Numbered from the stretch's first letter, positions 1 through 7,452 are shown. The stretch is 24,768 nucleotides of DNA from Firmicutes bacterium UBA6648 (GCA_002455605.1 DKLE01000019.1:1-24768), one strand, 5' to 3'. The notes: a model not told the origin generated them from the letters alone. Numbers and translations are program-made.

Positions 1-326
1 CCGCGGCCAGAGCAGCAATTATCGCCGGCGGTCTGGAGCTTTATCTTGAAAAGGGGTTTTCAAATACAGTAACCGTAATTAAAGTTCCGGAAGGCTTCAC
101 CGATAAGCAGATTCTTGAAACCATGAAAAAAACGTATAATGTTATGATCTCAGGATGCTTTGATATTCTGGCCGGAAAAGTAATCCGAATCGGACATATG
201 GGAGAAAACGCAAATACAGAAGATATGAAATTGGTTTTGGAATCGTTGACAAAAACTTTGAAAGACATAAATTTCCCTGTTAAATGTAATATGGCAGAAG
301 TTTTTATAAACCAATTAAATAAATAA
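1..326 (+). CDS. Class V PLP-dependent aminotransferase, C-terminal fragment (alanine-glyoxylate / serine-pyruvate aminotransferase-like)
   Basis: The reading frame is open from the window edge (codons in phase from base 3) to the TAA at 324-326, so only about the last 107 residues are present. The stretch beginning TVTVIKVPEG, then a segment on tolerated cofactor loss (MISGCFDILAGK) and the GKVIRIGHMG motif is the usual C-terminal small domain of the PucG/AGXT group of class V aminotransferases, where Arg of the RIGHMG motif binds the substrate carboxylate. The active-site lysine lies outside the window. These enzymes move amino groups between alanine, serine or another donor and glyoxylate or pyruvate; the exact substrate cannot be told from this end. 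A strong hairpin follows 59 bp downstream, so this is the last gene of its transcript. The ATG at 123 is internal and not a start. Confidence 0.8.
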   Translation, partial: AARAAIIAGGLELYLEKGFSNTVTVIKVPEGFTDKQILETMKKTYNVMISGCFDILAGKVIRIGHMGENANTEDMKLVLESLTKTLKDINFPVKCNMAEVFINQLNK

Positions 327-384
327 AAATTTCAACTTGATATAAACCTCCATTTACATCAAAGCTTTGAAATTAAAAAATATA

Positions 385-430
385 ATGCCTCGAAATTGCT
401 GGCTGACAGCACAATTTCGAGGCATTTATC
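385..430 (+). terminator. Rho-independent terminator of the aminotransferase gene
   Basis: A perfect 13-bp stem (ATGCCTCGAAATT at 385-397 against its complement at 413-425) extends inward with GCTG/CAGC around a 5-nt loop, leaving two unpaired bases. It is followed by a short T-rich run on the plus strand and preceded by an A-run, which would give a U-tract to transcripts coming from the minus strand, so it may work both ways. Confidence 0.75.
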
Positions 431-436
431 ATATAT

Positions 437-573
437 CTTTGCAATAACTGGGATGACGAAATTGCAAAGAATATGGCGAAATATAGATGAGGTGTATTAT
501 TGTATTAAATCATTGATACAATAATACAGAAGTAAAATTCTAGCTGTTCGTTTGTATTAGTTTAATAATACAA
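437..573. repeat. Cluster of three AT-rich inverted repeats downstream of the agmatinase gene
   Basis: Three inverted repeats follow one another: CTTTGCAAT at 437-445 against 461-469 (9 bp); GTATTATTGTAT at 494-505 against 516-527 (perfect 12 bp, 10-nt loop); and TTGTATTA at 552-559 against 566-573 (8 bp, 6-nt loop). The half-site TTGTATTA or its complement recurs at 500-507, 552-559 and 566-573, with a 7 of 8 match at 522-529. No T-tract follows, so they are not typical terminators. They lie in the 281-bp convergent spacer between the aminotransferase and agmatinase genes. The function is unknown. Confidence 0.6.
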
Positions 574-607
574 GTCGATTTTTGTATAAAAATTTTTGCT
601 GAATGCA

Positions 608-1552
608 TTATTTTTTTAATTGAAGCTTTCCTATTTGAGCCATCATATTAATCAATGTAAGTGCCGCCAAACGAACTGTTATACCAGAAGGATCATACTG
701 GGGAGCAACCTCTACTAAATCAATTCCTACAATCTGGCCCATTTGACAAATTCCCTTAAATATATCCATGACCTGATCGTAAAACAGTCCGCCGGGATAA
801 GGAGAAGCCACCCCAGGTGCGATGGACATATCATAACCGTCAATATCAAAGGAAATGAAATATTTATCGGCTTTTGGGATCTTTTTCAGAACTCCTTCTA
901 CGCCCAGCTCGTGGGCTTCCCTTGCAGAAATTAATTGACTGCCGTAATTCTTGGCATCCATATAATCTGATTTTTTACCGCTGCCGATTCCCCGGAGACC
1001 AATCTGGGCCATTTTATCAATGTGAGACATCTCTGACAAACGGCGCATAGGACTTCCGTTACCGAATGCCTGTGGGCCCACGTGATCCGTCCAGTCTAAA
1101 TGAGCATCAAATTGAATGATACTTACTTTCTCTCCTACACTTTCAAGAGCTCTGCCTACCGGAATAGTAATAGAATGATCGCCGCCCATTATAATAGGGA
1201 TGGTTCCGTTCTCAATAATTTTTCTCACTGCATATTCAATTCGTTCAAAAGAATAATCTAAATCTCCCTGAAGAATATCGGCATCGCCGCAATCCACTAT
1301 TTTTAAGGGAGATGCAAGGTATTGCTCGTCAGCTTCAAAGTCATAGAAGCCGGTAGGACCTTTTGCATATTGCGTGGAAGCCTCTCGGATCCTTCTGGGG
1401 CCTAGTCTGGCACCGCTGAGAAATCCCACTCCTAGATCGTATGGAACCCCTAAAACAGCCATATCTGCATCACCTAAATCGTCTAAATCTATGCATATTG
1501 GAAATTTGGCAAAAGAGCAAATTCCTGTAATTGCTTGATTAATTTTTACCAT
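608..1552 (-). CDS. speB: Agmatinase / ureohydrolase family protein
   Basis: A 314-residue binuclear manganese hydrolase of the arginase/agmatinase family. It cleaves guanidino compounds such as agmatine to an amine (putrescine) plus urea in the cytoplasm. All three metal-binding motifs are visible: GGDHS (His126), FDAHLDW (Asp149, His151, Asp153) and SFDIDGYD (Asp236, Asp238). The length matches the family. The substrate loop reads FGNGSPMRR where classical SpeB proteins have a HGTPFRR-type sequence, so guanidinobutyrase or another guanidino hydrolase remains possible. The ATG start has an AAGGAGGT ribosome binding site 6 nt upstream (1559-1566 on the opposite strand). The gene is divergent from an Lrp/AsnC regulator, a common arrangement for a locally controlled amino-acid catabolic gene, so control by that regulator is inferred. 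The family call is firm; agmatine as substrate is less certain. Confidence 0.85.
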   Translation of the reverse strand: MVKINQAITGICSFAKFPICIDLDDLGDADMAVLGVPYDLGVGFLSGARLGPRRIREASTQYAKGPTGFYDFEADEQYLASPLKIVDCGDADILQGDLDYSFERIEYAVRKIIENGTIPIIMGGDHSITIPVGRALESVGEKVSIIQFDAHLDWTDHVGPQAFGNGSPMRRLSEMSHIDKMAQIGLRGIGSGKKSDYMDAKNYGSQLISAREAHELGVEGVLKKIPKADKYFISFDIDGYDMSIAPGVASPYPGGLFYDQVMDIFKGICQMGQIVGIDLVEVAPQYDPSGITVRLAALTLINMMAQIGKLQLKK

Positions 1553-1593
1553 GGTTATACCTCCTTGATTTAATTTTAGAACTTATTTTGCTA

Positions 1594-1706
1594 TAAATTG
1601 TGTTATAATAAAAATTAATTTGTTGTTTTATCTTGATTTGTAGTAACAAGTATAACCCCGTAATTAAATTGTGTACATAGAAGAAACAATTTGTTATAAT
1701 GAAAAT
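1594..1706. promoter_or_regulatory. Direct repeats in the divergent speB / Lrp spacer, candidate regulator sites
   Basis: TAAATTGTGT occurs exactly at 1594-1603 and again at 1665-1674, 71 bp apart (close to seven helical turns). A second pair, GTTATAATAAAAAT at 1602-1615 and GTTATAATGAAAAT at 1693-1706, differs at one base. Lrp/AsnC proteins usually bind several spaced AT-rich sites next to their own gene, so these may be autoregulatory sites. This is inference from position. Confidence 0.35.
1672..1700 (+). promoter_or_regulatory. Probable promoter of the Lrp/AsnC gene (extended -10)
   Basis: TATAAT at 1695-1700 is preceded by TG at 1692-1693, giving an extended -10. A weak -35 TGTACA lies at 1672-1677 with a 17-nt spacer. 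Transcription would start near 1707, leaving a leader of about 80 nt to the ATG at 1786. A second TGTTATAAT copy at 1601-1609 has no good -35. Confidence 0.55.
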
Positions 1707-1785
1707 GATTTATAAAATTAAGTATTTATGGATATTACTTTAAAAAATAAAGCAATGAAGATAAAAGGAAATTATAGGAGAGAAT

Positions 1786-2214
1786 ATGGATAATACAGAT
1801 TTAAATATCATAAATATTTTACAGAAAAACGGAAGAAGTACCATAAAGGAAATCGGAGAACAGGTAGGGCTGACTTCACCGGCTGTCACGGAGAGAATAA
1901 GAAGATTGGAAGGAGCAGAGGTTATAACAGGTTATACGGCAAAGGTAGATTTATCAAAGATGGGAAAGAAGATTTCTGCTTATATAAATGTGGATGTTTA
2001 TCCTAAGAAATATGAGCTGTTCTGCAAATTCTGCCAGGAAACGGATGAAATTATCGAGCATCATCATATCATTGGTGTCTACAATTCCTTGCTTCGTGTG
2101 GCAGTTGAAAGCTCGGAGCAGCTGGAACTGCTGTTGGGGCATATAAAGGATTATGGAAATTCACAAACCTCTGTGCTTTTAAAAAGCTATTTTAAGAATA
2201 AGGACGTGAAATAA
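1786..2214 (+). CDS. Lrp/AsnC family transcriptional regulator
   Basis: A 142-residue protein of the usual two-domain AsnC/Lrp layout. Residues 1-60 form the winged helix-turn-helix (opening DNTDLNIINILQKNGR, recognition helix around SPAVTERIRRLE). Residues 65-140 form the RAM domain, which assembles the octamer and binds an amino-acid ligand. A ribosome binding site AGGAGAG precedes the ATG. The gene is divergent from the agmatinase gene and 25 bp upstream of a DUF1275 membrane protein in the same direction, so those two are its likely targets. Three His in a row (residues 92-94) followed by IIGVYN sit where the family has the ligand-pocket strand. The ligand is unknown. Confidence 0.9.
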   Translation: MDNTDLNIINILQKNGRSTIKEIGEQVGLTSPAVTERIRRLEGAEVITGYTAKVDLSKMGKKISAYINVDVYPKKYELFCKFCQETDEIIEHHHIIGVYNSLLRVAVESSEQLELLLGHIKDYGNSQTSVLLKSYFKNKDVK

Positions 2215-2239
2215 TAGAGAAAGGCAGGGGAGGAAAGAA

Positions 2240-2917
2240 ATGATATACAATAAAGAAACTCAAATGTCTGAATCGTATACATTAGGTATATTGTTGGCAG
2301 TAGTAGGCGGATATTTAGATGCTTACACCTATATTTGCAGGGGACAAGTATTCGCAAATGCTCAAACGGGAAATATTGTTCTTTTAGGACTTCAGCTGGC
2401 TCAGGGTAATGTCTCAAGGTCTCTTCACTACCTTGTACCCATATTGACTTTTTTCGTAGGGATTTGTTTTGTGGAATTCATGAGAAATAAAAGTGAAATT
2501 AATAATATCCTGCACTGGAGACAAATTATTCTGGTCATAGAACTGATCATACTAATAGGTGTAGCATTTTTGCCGGGAGGGAGATTGGATGCTCTCGCTA
2601 CTGTCGCCGTATCCTTTGTATGTGCACTTCAGGCCCAAAGCTTTAGAAAGTTTAACGGAAACGCCTATGCCTCTACTATGTGCACAGGAAATCTGAGAAG
2701 TGCAAGTGAACATTTTTATCGTTACTATAGCTTACAGAATAAAGCGGAGCTTAAAGTCACCCTCAAATATTTGGTAATAATCTTATTTTTTATCTTAGGG
2801 GCAATAATCGGCTGCTATTTAACAAAGGCTTATCAGATCAAGTCGGTACTTTTCTGTTGTCTGGGACTTTCAGCAGCGTTTTTATTGATGCTGAAGAGAC
2901 CAGGAAATAAATCTTAA
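2240..2917 (+). CDS. DUF1275 (YoaK family) membrane protein
   Basis: A 225-residue integral membrane protein with about six hydrophobic segments. Residues 24-51 carry the typical DUF1275 signature: GGYLDAYTY, then FANAQTGNIVLLG. A second family signature, Phe-rich with NAYASTMCTGNLR, is near residues 140-152. The biochemical role of YoaK proteins is not established; transport is often assumed. The ATG has a GGGGAGG ribosome binding site a few bases upstream. It starts 25 bp after the Lrp gene and is probably co-transcribed with it, which suggests an amino-acid or amine related task, perhaps export. That part is inference. Confidence 0.85.
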   Translation: MIYNKETQMSESYTLGILLAVVGGYLDAYTYICRGQVFANAQTGNIVLLGLQLAQGNVSRSLHYLVPILTFFVGICFVEFMRNKSEINNILHWRQIILVIELIILIGVAFLPGGRLDALATVAVSFVCALQAQSFRKFNGNAYASTMCTGNLRSASEHFYRYYSLQNKAELKVTLKYLVIILFFILGAIIGCYLTKAYQIKSVLFCCLGLSAAFLLMLKRPGNKS

Positions 2918-2943
2918 TCTTCAGGTAAGCTTTCCATAGAATT

Positions 2944-3012
2944 AAAGCTGCAGCTTTGTCATCATAGTTCTGTTAAAAACAGGAAGGAAAAAAGAGGACA
3001 GGGCTGTTTTTT
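2944..3012 (+). terminator. Possible weak terminator region after the DUF1275 gene
   Basis: A 14-bp perfect palindrome AAAGCTGCAGCTTT lies at 2944-2957. Further on, AAAACAG at 2976-2982 can pair with CTGTTTT at 3004-3010, followed by T residues. The stems are short, so termination here is plausible but not certain. Confidence 0.4.
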
Positions 3013-3041
3013 TGTGCAGAAAATTATATTACAAATTTTTA

Positions 3042-3070
3042 TTGACATTTATGTTTCATATCTATATACT
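3042..3070 (+). promoter_or_regulatory. SigA-type promoter of the sulfur amino acid ABC transporter operon
   Basis: A perfect -35 TTGACA at 3042-3047 and -10 TATACT at 3065-3070 are separated by 17 nt. Transcription should start near 3077, giving a leader of only about 64 nt, too short for an S-box or T-box. A small inverted repeat TATG-TTT-CATA sits in the spacer and might be an operator half. Confidence 0.8.
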
Positions 3071-3140
3071 ACAAAACAAGTAATAAATATACAACTAATC
3101 CGATATGAATAATATGAAAATGTAAAGCTGAGGTGAAGCT

Positions 3141-3893
3141 ATGCTGGAAATTAAGAATATTTACAAGTCATTTAAAGGCAATACCGTTCTTAGCGGCATT
3201 GATATAAAAATTGAAAAAGGGGATGTTGTTGTTCTCTTAGGACCAAGCGGTTCGGGGAAAACCACACTTCTTCGCTGTATTAATTTTTTGGAAAAAGCAG
3301 ACAGCGGTATTCTTACTTTTGACAACTCATCCGCAGATCTTACTACTATTACAAAGAAAGAAATCGCTGCATTTCGTAAAAAAACTGGCTTCGTATTTCA
3401 AAATTATAATTTATTCAATAACAAAACTGCATTGGAAAATATAGCAATCGGATTAATACATGCCAGAAAAGTTTCTAAGGAAGAGGCCTATGAAATATCA
3501 AAAAAAGCACTGGATAAAGTAGGGTTAAAAGATAAGTATGATTTTTATCCTTCACAGCTGTCCGGAGGGCAGCAGCAGCGTGTAGGTATTGCAAGAGCCT
3601 TTGCTTTTAACCCATATGTCATTCTATTCGATGAACCTACCTCCGCTCTTGATCCGGAGCTTATATCAGAGGTGCTTGCCATTATGAAACAGCTGGCAAG
3701 AGAAGGAACTACTATGCTGGTAGTAACCCATGAAATGAGTTTTGCTCAAGAGGTTGCCAATAAAGTAATTTTTATGGATAAAGGTAAAATCATAGAACAG
3801 GGCACACCCAAAGAGCTTTTCACCAGGCCTAAAGAAGAACGTACAAAACAATTCTTAAGAAGAATCAATAATTATGGTGAGTATTCAATATAA
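3141..3893 (+). CDS. Amino-acid ABC transporter ATP-binding protein (polar amino acid / cystine type)
   Basis: A 250-residue cytoplasmic ATPase of the GlnQ/TcyC class that powers amino-acid import. Visible motifs: Walker A GPSGSGKTT at 34-42, Q-loop FVFQNYNLF with Gln87, signature LSGGQQQR at 140-147, Walker B VILFDE at 160-165 followed by PTSALDP, and the H-loop His197. The length is normal. It is the first gene after a strong promoter. It is separated from its binding protein and permease genes by a PLP enzyme gene of Cys/Met metabolism only 24 bp downstream. That placement suggests the imported compound is a sulfur amino acid, for example cystine, cystathionine or methionine. Motifs alone do not give the substrate. 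Confidence 0.92.
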   Translation: MLEIKNIYKSFKGNTVLSGIDIKIEKGDVVVLLGPSGSGKTTLLRCINFLEKADSGILTFDNSSADLTTITKKEIAAFRKKTGFVFQNYNLFNNKTALENIAIGLIHARKVSKEEAYEISKKALDKVGLKDKYDFYPSQLSGGQQQRVGIARAFAFNPYVILFDEPTSALDPELISEVLAIMKQLAREGTTMLVVTHEMSFAQEVANKVIFMDKGKIIEQGTPKELFTRPKEERTKQFLRRINNYGEYSI

Positions 3894-3917
3894 AAATAAA
3901 GAAAAGGAGAGAGAAAA

Positions 3918-5060
3918 ATGCGATATGAATCTATAGCAATTCATGGAGGAAGAATGGATGACCGTGAAAAAAAGGCGGTCAACTATCCCATCTATTTATC
4001 ATCTACTTTCGCGCAGCCAAGTCTTGATCAGTTTCAGGAATTTGTATACAGCAGAGGAAATAATCCTACCAGAAGTAATGTGGAAAATTTAGCGGCAGAG
4101 CTAGAAGATGCCAAATATGGGCTTGCACTGGCCTCAGGAATGGCAGCAACCAGTCTTGTGTTTGGACTATTGAAACAGGGAGACAAAGTATTGATCAATA
4201 ATAACGTATATGGAGGGACGTGGCGGTTTGTCTCAAATGTTTTTGCTGATCATGGGATTGAATATGAGATAGTCAATGATTTTAATAATTATAATTTTGA
4301 TACTGCCGATTCAAATGTAAAAATGGTTTTTATAGAGACTCCTTCTAATCCGCTGTTAGAAATTACAGATATCAGGAAAGTAAGCGCAGAAGCTAAAAGA
4401 AAAGAAATTTTAACCGTAGTGGATAATACTTTTCTGACATCCTATTTTCAGAAGCCTTTAAATTTAGGAGCAGATATTGTGGTATATTCTGCAACAAAAT
4501 ATTATGCAGGGCATTCGGATATTTTGGCTGGTCTTGTTATGGTGAACAATGATGAGCTATATGCAAAGCTAAAATTTCTGCAGAATACATATGGCGGAAT
4601 TCTCAGCCCGATAGATTCCTTTTTATTGGCAAGAGGAATAAAAACCCTTAGTCTGCGGCTTGATAGACATCAAAAAAATGCATGGTTAGTGGCCCAATAT
4701 TTTCAGCAGCATCCGGCTGTAAAAAATGTTTATTATCCCGGACTTAAAAGCCATAAAAACCATGAAATTCAACGCTCCCAGGCTGACGGCGACGGAGGGG
4801 TTTTATCTATCCGACTGAATGACGGCTGGGACAGCAAAAAATTTATTGAAGGTCTTAAAATCTTTGACTTAGCAGTGAGTTTAGGGGGTGTTGAATCGCT
4901 GATCTGCCATCCGGCTTCTATGACTCATGAATCTTATGCTCTGGAGCTGCAGAACAAGATCGGCATTGATAATAAGCTGCTGCGATTAGCCGTCGGATTG
5001 GAACACCAAGAGGATATTTTAGAAGATATTTCAAATGCACTTAAAGAAGCAAAAATATAA
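3918..5060 (+). CDS. Cys/Met metabolism PLP-dependent enzyme (cystathionine gamma-synthase/-lyase, methionine gamma-lyase family)
   Basis: A 380-residue fold-type I PLP enzyme of the trans-sulfuration family. Seen: the YSRGNNPTR segment (residues 44-52), ASGMAAT that grips the cofactor phosphate (72-77), NVYGGT with the ring-stacking Tyr98, VDNTF with Asp169 against the pyridine nitrogen, the Schiff-base lysine in SATKYYAGHSD (Lys194), and HPASMTHESY near the C-terminus that binds substrate carboxylate. The family includes cystathionine synthases and lyases, methionine gamma-lyase and O-acetylhomoserine sulfhydrylase; sequence reading does not separate them. It lies between the ATPase gene (24 bp) and the binding protein gene (31 bp) of an ABC importer, so it probably acts on the imported compound, for instance degrading or converting a sulfur amino acid in the cytoplasm. 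Confidence 0.88.
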   Translation: MRYESIAIHGGRMDDREKKAVNYPIYLSSTFAQPSLDQFQEFVYSRGNNPTRSNVENLAAELEDAKYGLALASGMAATSLVFGLLKQGDKVLINNNVYGGTWRFVSNVFADHGIEYEIVNDFNNYNFDTADSNVKMVFIETPSNPLLEITDIRKVSAEAKRKEILTVVDNTFLTSYFQKPLNLGADIVVYSATKYYAGHSDILAGLVMVNNDELYAKLKFLQNTYGGILSPIDSFLLARGIKTLSLRLDRHQKNAWLVAQYFQQHPAVKNVYYPGLKSHKNHEIQRSQADGDGGVLSIRLNDGWDSKKFIEGLKIFDLAVSLGGVESLICHPASMTHESYALELQNKIGIDNKLLRLAVGLEHQEDILEDISNALKEAKI

Positions 5061-5091
5061 AAAATTGTAAAGAAAGAACGAGGTAAAAATC

Positions 5092-5907
5092 ATGAAAAAA
5101 CGAACTATTGCCGTTATATTAACCGGTATTCTACTTACAGCCGCTTTAACGGGATGCGGAGTATCCAAGGAAAACAAAAAAACAGAAGCCGGCGATGATG
5201 ATTTACTGACCAGTATTCAAGAAGCCGGTGTTATTAAAGTGGGTACAGAAGGAACCTATGCACCGTATACTTATCACAATGAGGCTGGTGATTTGGTGGG
5301 ATATGATGTGGAAATTGCTCAAGCCGTTGCAGAAAAATTGGGAGTAGAGGTAAAATTTATAGAAACCAAATGGGATAGTATTATTGCAGGTCTTGATGCC
5401 GGACGTTTTGACGTTATTGTCAATCAGGTGGGAATCAATGAAGAACGGCAGCAAAAATATAGTTTTTCAACTCCGTATACTTATACAAAAGGGGTATTAA
5501 TTGTAACAGGATCCAACAAAGAGATCGACAGCTTTGAAGATTTATCCGGTAAAAAATCCGCCCAGTCCCTTACAAGCAATTGGGCAAAGCTGGCAGAAAG
5601 CTATGGTGCGGAATTAGTGGGAACAGATGGCTTCAATCAATCAATTGATTTGGTATTGGCAGGAAGAGCAGATGCCACTATCAACGACAATCTGACCTAT
5701 TATGATTATGTCACTCAGCAGCCCGATAAAGATGTAAAAATTGCAGCTTTATCAGAAGAATCCAGCGAAAATGCCATTTTAATCAGAAAAGGAAATGGTA
5801 CTTTGGTAGAAGCCATTAACGCTGCACTTGCAGAACTGGCCGAAGAGGGTACGTTAAAAGAGATATCTGAAAAGTATTTTGGGGTAGACGTTTCTGTAGA
5901 AGAATAA
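5092..5907 (+). CDS. Amino-acid ABC transporter substrate-binding lipoprotein (cystine-binding type)
   Basis: A 271-residue extracellular binding protein of solute-binding family 3. Residues 1-22 are a lipoprotein signal peptide ending in lipobox LTGC, with Cys22 to be lipid-modified and anchored to the membrane. The mature protein opens with the usual VIKVGTEGTYAPYTYH strand, followed by GYDVEIAQAVAEKLG, and has the ligand-contact loop around ATINDNLTYYDY. TcyA- and FliY-like cystine binders share this pattern, and the neighbouring trans-sulfuration enzyme supports a sulfur amino acid as ligand. It lies 31 bp after the PLP enzyme gene and 34 bp before the permease gene, in the same operon. 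Confidence 0.9.
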   Translation: MKKRTIAVILTGILLTAALTGCGVSKENKKTEAGDDDLLTSIQEAGVIKVGTEGTYAPYTYHNEAGDLVGYDVEIAQAVAEKLGVEVKFIETKWDSIIAGLDAGRFDVIVNQVGINEERQQKYSFSTPYTYTKGVLIVTGSNKEIDSFEDLSGKKSAQSLTSNWAKLAESYGAELVGTDGFNQSIDLVLAGRADATINDNLTYYDYVTQQPDKDVKIAALSEESSENAILIRKGNGTLVEAINAALAELAEEGTLKEISEKYFGVDVSVEE

Positions 5908-5941
5908 TTGATTTGCAAAACACGAAAGGAAGGTGCTTGAA

Positions 5942-6607
5942 ATGGATGCCCGTATAATAGAAATTCTGCAAGATTCATTTTTTAAAATATTAATTCCAGG
6001 ATTAATCTATACCATTCCGCTTACTTTGATCTCTTTTTTCCTGGGACTAATGATTGCACTCTTAACAGCAATTGTTCAAATTGCAGACATTAAATTTTTA
6101 AAAGGAATTGCAAAATTTTATGTTTGGATTATTCGAGGAACTCCATTGCTTGTACAGATTTTTATTATTTTCTATGGATTGCCTAATGTAGGAATTGTGC
6201 TGGATCCATTACCGGCGGCAATCATTGCTTTTTCCTTAAATGTGGGAGCCTACGCATCAGAGACCCTCAGAGCAGCCATATTATCTGTTCCCAAAGGGCA
6301 GTTAGAAGCTGGATATTGTGTGGGCTTATCCTATGTGCAGACAATGAGAATTATTATTTTACCCCAGGCTTTTAAGACAGCATTTCCGCCTTTATTTAAT
6401 TCCTTTATCGGACTGGTAAAGGATACTTCACTGGCTGCCAGCATTACTGTAACTGAGATGTTTATGGCGACTCAGCAAATAGCAGCAAAGCTTTACGAGC
6501 CACTGATCCTTTATTGTGAGGTGGCTGTTATTTATTTAATGTTCTGTACGGTTCTTACGCAGCTGCAGCATTACGGTGAAAAAAAATTGAACTTGCATAC
6601 AAATTGA
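5942..6607 (+). CDS. Amino-acid ABC transporter permease
   Basis: A 221-residue inner-membrane permease of the HisM/GlnP/TcyB class with about five transmembrane segments. The cytoplasmic EAA loop that docks the ATPase reads GAYASETLRAAI, then QLEAGYCVGLS, around residues 97-130. I chose ATG 5942: an in-frame GTG at 5933 overlaps the purine-rich AAGGAAGG ribosome binding site, which is 8 nt upstream of 5942 and therefore fits the ATG. It is the last gene of the four-gene operon and is followed by a strong terminator. A single permease gene implies a homodimeric channel. Confidence 0.9.
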   Translation: MDARIIEILQDSFFKILIPGLIYTIPLTLISFFLGLMIALLTAIVQIADIKFLKGIAKFYVWIIRGTPLLVQIFIIFYGLPNVGIVLDPLPAAIIAFSLNVGAYASETLRAAILSVPKGQLEAGYCVGLSYVQTMRIIILPQAFKTAFPPLFNSFIGLVKDTSLAASITVTEMFMATQQIAAKLYEPLILYCEVAVIYLMFCTVLTQLQHYGEKKLNLHTN

Positions 6608-6627
6608 TTGCTCAGCTAGAGGTTATA

Positions 6628-6672
6628 ACAAAGGTCTGTAAATGAACATATAATTTACAGACCTTTGTTTTA
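6628..6672 (+). terminator. Rho-independent terminator of the ABC transporter operon
   Basis: A perfect 16-bp stem (6628-6643 with 6653-6668) around a 9-nt loop is followed by TTTTATAT. It lies between convergent genes and may also stop the acetyltransferase transcript coming from the minus strand. Confidence 0.88.
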
Positions 6673-6681
6673 TATAGGGCG

Positions 6682-7185
6682 CTAGACGCTTAAATAGTAT
6701 TCACTTTTTAGCATGGAATAAATAATCTGATCCAGATAGCCTCTTTCGGATTTATAATTTTGCCTGAGTACACCGTCCTGGTGCATACCAAGGCTTTCAT
6801 ACAGCTGTATGCCGATGTAATTATCCGGATATACATCCAGCCAGAATCTGTTTAGACTTAAATTCTCAAAGGCATATGAGAGTAAAGCGATCATGGCTTC
6901 TTTTCCGTAGCCAAGCCCTTTTTCCGTAATGGCTATTCTTCTCAGCTCAAAAATCTCCGATTTAAAATCTAACCGGATAAGAGCATATCCGATGATCTTA
7001 TTGTTACTTTTTGTTTTAAAGACCAGAAGTCGATGATTGGGATCGTGAATTTCAGCTTGGTGTTCTTCGTAAGTTCCTATCCACAGAAAATCACAATTAT
7101 CTTTGTGACTTTCAATTTTGATGATGGTATTAATGTCAGCTTCTACAGCTTTAACGATATATAAGCGTGGTGTTTCAACTATCAT
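6682..7185 (-). CDS. GNAT family N-acetyltransferase (RimJ/RimL-like)
   Basis: A GNAT-fold acetyltransferase of about 167 residues. It opens with the ETPRLYIVKAVEAD segment typical of RimJ/RimL-like members. The acetyl-CoA binding motif A is LRRIAITEKGLGYGKEAM, with the Q/RxxGxG/A pattern represented by KGLGYGK. Motif B follows around NRFWLDVYPDN and LYESLGM. The acceptor is unknown. Two ATGs lie close together (7191 and 7185). GAGGAGG ends only 2 nt from the first but 8 nt from the second, so 7185 is preferred. A decayed racemase gene sits just upstream on the same strand and shares its promoter, so the acetyltransferase may now rely on that remnant's promoter. Confidence 0.85.
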   Translation of the reverse strand: MIVETPRLYIVKAVEADINTIIKIESHKDNCDFLWIGTYEEHQAEIHDPNHRLLVFKTKSNNKIIGYALIRLDFKSEIFELRRIAITEKGLGYGKEAMIALLSYAFENLSLNRFWLDVYPDNYIGIQLYESLGMHQDGVLRQNYKSERGYLDQIIYSMLKSEYYLSV

Positions 7186-7227
7186 ATTCATATCCTCCTC
7201 TGGCTGATTTAAATTTCGACTTCCCTG

Positions 7228-7403
7228 TTAAACATATTTTTTTGTTACGGAGCTGGTGTAGGAGGCATGTATCATGGCACTATACCATGCTTCGAATCCA
7301 ATGATATCTCCTTTTTTCGGTACATATCTACCACTACTTTTGATTTGTGATAAATTCCTTCCAGGTTAATTTTCAAAACCGGGTAATAGTTATAGGCTTC
7401 CAT
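7228..7403 (-). pseudogene. Remnant of an alanine/ornithine racemase-like gene (internal deletion)
   Basis: On the minus strand an ATG at 7403, with an intact AAGGAGG 7 nt upstream, opens MEAYNYYPVLKINLEGIYH and continues KSKVVVDMYRKK. This matches the N-terminus of the PLP-dependent ornithine/alanine racemase family (YPxLxINLxKIxHN...). Directly after the AAAAAAGGAG run, a different frame reads GDIIGFEAWYSAMIHASYT and ends TKKYV before a TAA at 7228-7230. It resembles the family's C-terminus (GDxIxFEL-YxALLxAMTSPYV). About 300 middle residues are missing and the two ends are out of frame, so the gene is broken. The family call is from memory of the family and needs a search; the frame break itself is visible. 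Confidence 0.55.
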
Positions 7404-7452
7404 AATTAAACCTCCTTAATACGGGCTAAAAGAAAATCAATAAATTAAATAA

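Noticed and set aside
3071..3140. Possible S-box or T-box riboswitch upstream of the sulfur amino acid operon
   Set aside because: The leader from the predicted start to the ATG is only about 64 nt and shows no terminator or conserved riboswitch core.
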